NCBI GenBank assembly: GCA_035340095.1
Contig: DAORGN010000235.1
Location: 1-7,097 of the forward strand
From: JAEUKA01 sp035340095
GTDB taxonomy: Bacteria; Myxococcota_A; Polyangia; Palsa-1104; JAEUJZ01
Reading direction: 5' to 3'
DNA length: 7,097 nt
Under the pieces are notes generated by a model. It was not told where the DNA came from, searched no databases, and worked only from the letters and a program-made list of their open reading frames with translations. Made by a program: the position numbers and the translations under genes. This document shows positions 5,819 through 7,097 of the stretch, piece by piece (positions within the stretch are counted from its first letter, which is position 1; each line of letters begins with the position of its first letter).

Positions 5819-6910
5819 CTTTTTGACTTCTGCGGTGACGAAACCATCGTCGAGGTGCGCATAGATCATCGTGGTCTTGATGTCGCTGTGTCCCAGCAGT
5901 TTTTGTAGCGTGACAATCGAGCCGCCACTTTGCACAAACAGAGACGCATAGCTGTGACGCAGACAGTGCCAAGGCGCTGCCGGGACCGGCAAGCCAGCGG
6001 CGCGGTACAGGTTTGTGATCTCTGGACGACGACGACTGGTCTTGTGCCAGCCGCCACCGGCGTTTTTGTCATGGCTGAGCGGACAGACCACGCCTTCAGG
6101 GGTCGGGGGACAGATCGGTTGCCAGCGGTTCAGTGCGTCGAGCAGCTCGTCGGGCATCGGCACCGTGCGCGGCTTTCCTGACTTGGTGTCATCGCCATAA
6201 GACTTGCGCACCGTCAGAATCCCGCGCGCCAGGTCGCAGTCGCGCCAGCGCAGGCCAAAAATTTCCCCGGCGCGCAGTCCGCCGAAAAGTCCGAGCCGCG
6301 TCGCGATCGACAGGACAACGCCGCGCCGGTCGCGCTTGGCTCGCAGGTCCGCAGCATCGAGCAGCTTGCGGGCGTCTTGGCTGCTCAGAAACTCGACCCG
6401 CGACTCTTTCTTCGGCTTTTTCACATCGACAAACGGATTGTGTGAAAGCAGTCGGTTTTTCGTCGCCCAGGCAAACACGCTCGCAATGCTCGTAAGCTGC
6501 GTCCGCGTCGAGTTGGCGGCATAGCGTCGCATCAGCCGATTTCGCAGCCGCTCGGCCTGGTTGGCATCAAACGACACCGCCGGCTGGGCCCCAACCGCGT
6601 CGATCACGGGCCGCAAGATCAGGCGCTGCTTGGCCACCCAGCGCGGCAGGTCGCGAATCCGTGGCGAGTCGTATTCCCGCAAATAGCGCTCGCTCAGTTC
6701 CGCGACGGTCATTGTCGTTGTTTCGTCGCGTTCGGGCACGCCGAGCTTGCCCCTCGCGACCCGCGCTTCAATTTCGACGAGCATGCGCTTCGCTTCGGCA
6801 TAGGTCGGCTGTCCGCTCGCTCGCTGTTTGCGCCTGCCGTCGCTGTCGACCCAGCGCAAATACCAGCCGATGAACCGTTCGCCTTTCATCCTTTTTATGA
6901 TCTCGCCCAT
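5807..6910 (-). CDS. Tyrosine recombinase / site-specific integrase
   Basis: The 367-residue protein has the phage-integrase layout and normal length. Residues 1-60 are an arm-type DNA-binding region (GWYLRWVDSDGRRKQRASG). Residues about 67-160 are the SAM-like core-binding domain. Residues about 175-367 are the catalytic domain. All active-site residues are present: Arg213 (GGLRAGE), Lys243 (TKSGKPRTVP), His315 and Arg318 (WHCLRHS), His341 (LLGHSDIKTT) and the nucleophile Tyr350 (MIYAHL). It should cut and rejoin DNA at attachment sites, so it is probably active. ATG 6910 was chosen for GGAAGG eight bases upstream and the natural start MGEIIKRMKGERF. A GTG at 6943 with GAGGG upstream would add 11 residues. 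No excisionase gene is seen. The gene is as GC-rich as the host (42 G+C in 6121-6180). A 16-bp repeat lies 133 bases upstream of the start, and a palindromic repeat lies just past the 3' end. Confidence 0.93.
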   Translation of the reverse strand: MGEIIKRMKGERFIGWYLRWVDSDGRRKQRASGQPTYAEAKRMLVEIEARVARGKLGVPERDETTTMTVAELSERYLREYDSPRIRDLPRWVAKQRLILRPVIDAVGAQPAVSFDANQAERLRNRLMRRYAANSTRTQLTSIASVFAWATKNRLLSHNPFVDVKKPKKESRVEFLSSQDARKLLDAADLRAKRDRRGVVLSIATRLGLFGGLRAGEIFGLRWRDCDLARGILTVRKSYGDDTKSGKPRTVPMPDELLDALNRWQPICPPTPEGVVCPLSHDKNAGGGWHKTSRRRPEITNLYRAAGLPVPAAPWHCLRHSYASLFVQSGGSIVTLQKLLGHSDIKTTMIYAHLDDGFVTAEVKKLRI

Positions 6911-7042
6911 GCTGTGCGCCTTCCGTGGTCCCCGCACGTCCACGATCAGCCCTCGCTGTGCCGCCTTGCGGTGGTGTGAGCCTTTGCCTACAGCGACGGG
7001 AATCCTTTAAATTGTTACATTTTTTCGTAGTCCTAGATACAC
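6911..7042 (-). promoter_or_regulatory. Integrase leader with AT-rich patch, probable promoter region
   Basis: The 132 bp upstream of the integrase start include a sharply AT-rich patch at about 7005-7028 (TTTAAATTGTTACATTTTTT on the plus strand) in otherwise GC-rich DNA. This is a likely place for the integrase promoter, although I cannot fix -35 and -10 boxes. Integrase arm sites often lie in such patches. Confidence 0.35.
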
Positions 7043-7058
7043 GGACATCATGATGCCG
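7043..7058. repeat. Right copy of 16-bp direct repeat, possible attachment site
   Basis: GGACATCATGATGCCG is identical to 4434-4449, 2,609 bp away and in the same orientation. The receiver-like coding sequence begins here without any upstream receiver part, as expected if an insertion split the gene at this point. Confidence 0.45.
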
Positions 7059-7097
7059 AAGATGGATGGGATCGAGGCGGTGCGAGCGGTGGCGGCG
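7044..7097 (+). pseudogene. Response-regulator receiver fragment (C-terminal side, cut by window)
   Basis: The frame reads DIMMPKMDGIEAVRAVAA, which is strand 3 (with the phosphorylatable Asp at its start), the MDG turn and helix 3 of a receiver domain. In-frame upstream sequence reaches a stop at about 7008-7010 with no receiver N-terminus or acidic pair, so the gene is not intact here. Its missing first half fits the fragment ending at 4449. How far it extends to the right is unknown. Confidence 0.6.

Noticed and set aside
5581..5862. Minus-strand open frame of 93 residues as a complete gene
   Set aside because: Its first part overlaps the integrase 3' end in another frame and crosses a hairpin and palindrome, with no ribosome site. 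Only the inter-repeat part is kept as an unassigned fragment.

Overview
The window is mostly GC-rich bacterial DNA. It suggests a myxobacterium-like organism (Myxococcota, formerly Deltaproteobacteria). The clues are a lipoprotein with a long Pro-Asp-Leu spacer of the kind common in that group, a KGG-repeat stress protein, and strongly GC-biased codons. No rRNA, tRNA or taxonomic marker gene is present, so this placement is an inference.

Layout. (1) Positions 1-845, minus strand: a secreted lipoprotein that starts at GTG and runs off the left edge. (2) 1211-1951, plus strand: an AT-rich gene for a 246-residue protein whose His-Gly and Cys motifs look like a clan CD cysteine peptidase, closest in layout to the self-cleaving domain of RTX/MARTX toxins (peptidase C80). 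It is foreign in base composition and is followed by a small repeat and a stem-loop. (3) 2104-2547 (minus) and 2740-4212 (plus): a divergent pair made of a KGG-motif stress protein and a fusion of an XRE-type DNA-binding domain to an EgtD-like SAM-dependent methyltransferase. Three CCGAACC repeats lie between them. (4) 4302-4455: a degraded piece of a response-regulator receiver domain. (5) 4587-5471, minus: an integral membrane protein with about eight helices and no known role. (6) 5472-5806: a short, mostly non-coding stretch with two related palindromic repeats 190 bp apart and a strong hairpin. (7) 5807-6910, minus: a complete tyrosine recombinase/integrase. (8) 7044-7097: the second part of a receiver domain, cut by the right edge.

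How the parts relate. The two receiver fragments share a 16-bp direct repeat that brackets the membrane-protein and integrase block. Joining them across the repeat gives a continuous receiver core, so the block may be a roughly 2.6-kb integrative element inserted in a response-regulator gene. The AT-rich peptidase gene is probably a separate acquisition. The methyltransferase and KGG genes look like a resident, possibly co-regulated pair. No complete multi-gene defence or biosynthetic system can be shown from this sequence alone. The best candidates for novelty are the stand-alone C80-like peptidase, the XRE-methyltransferase fusion, and the integrase with its palindrome pair.
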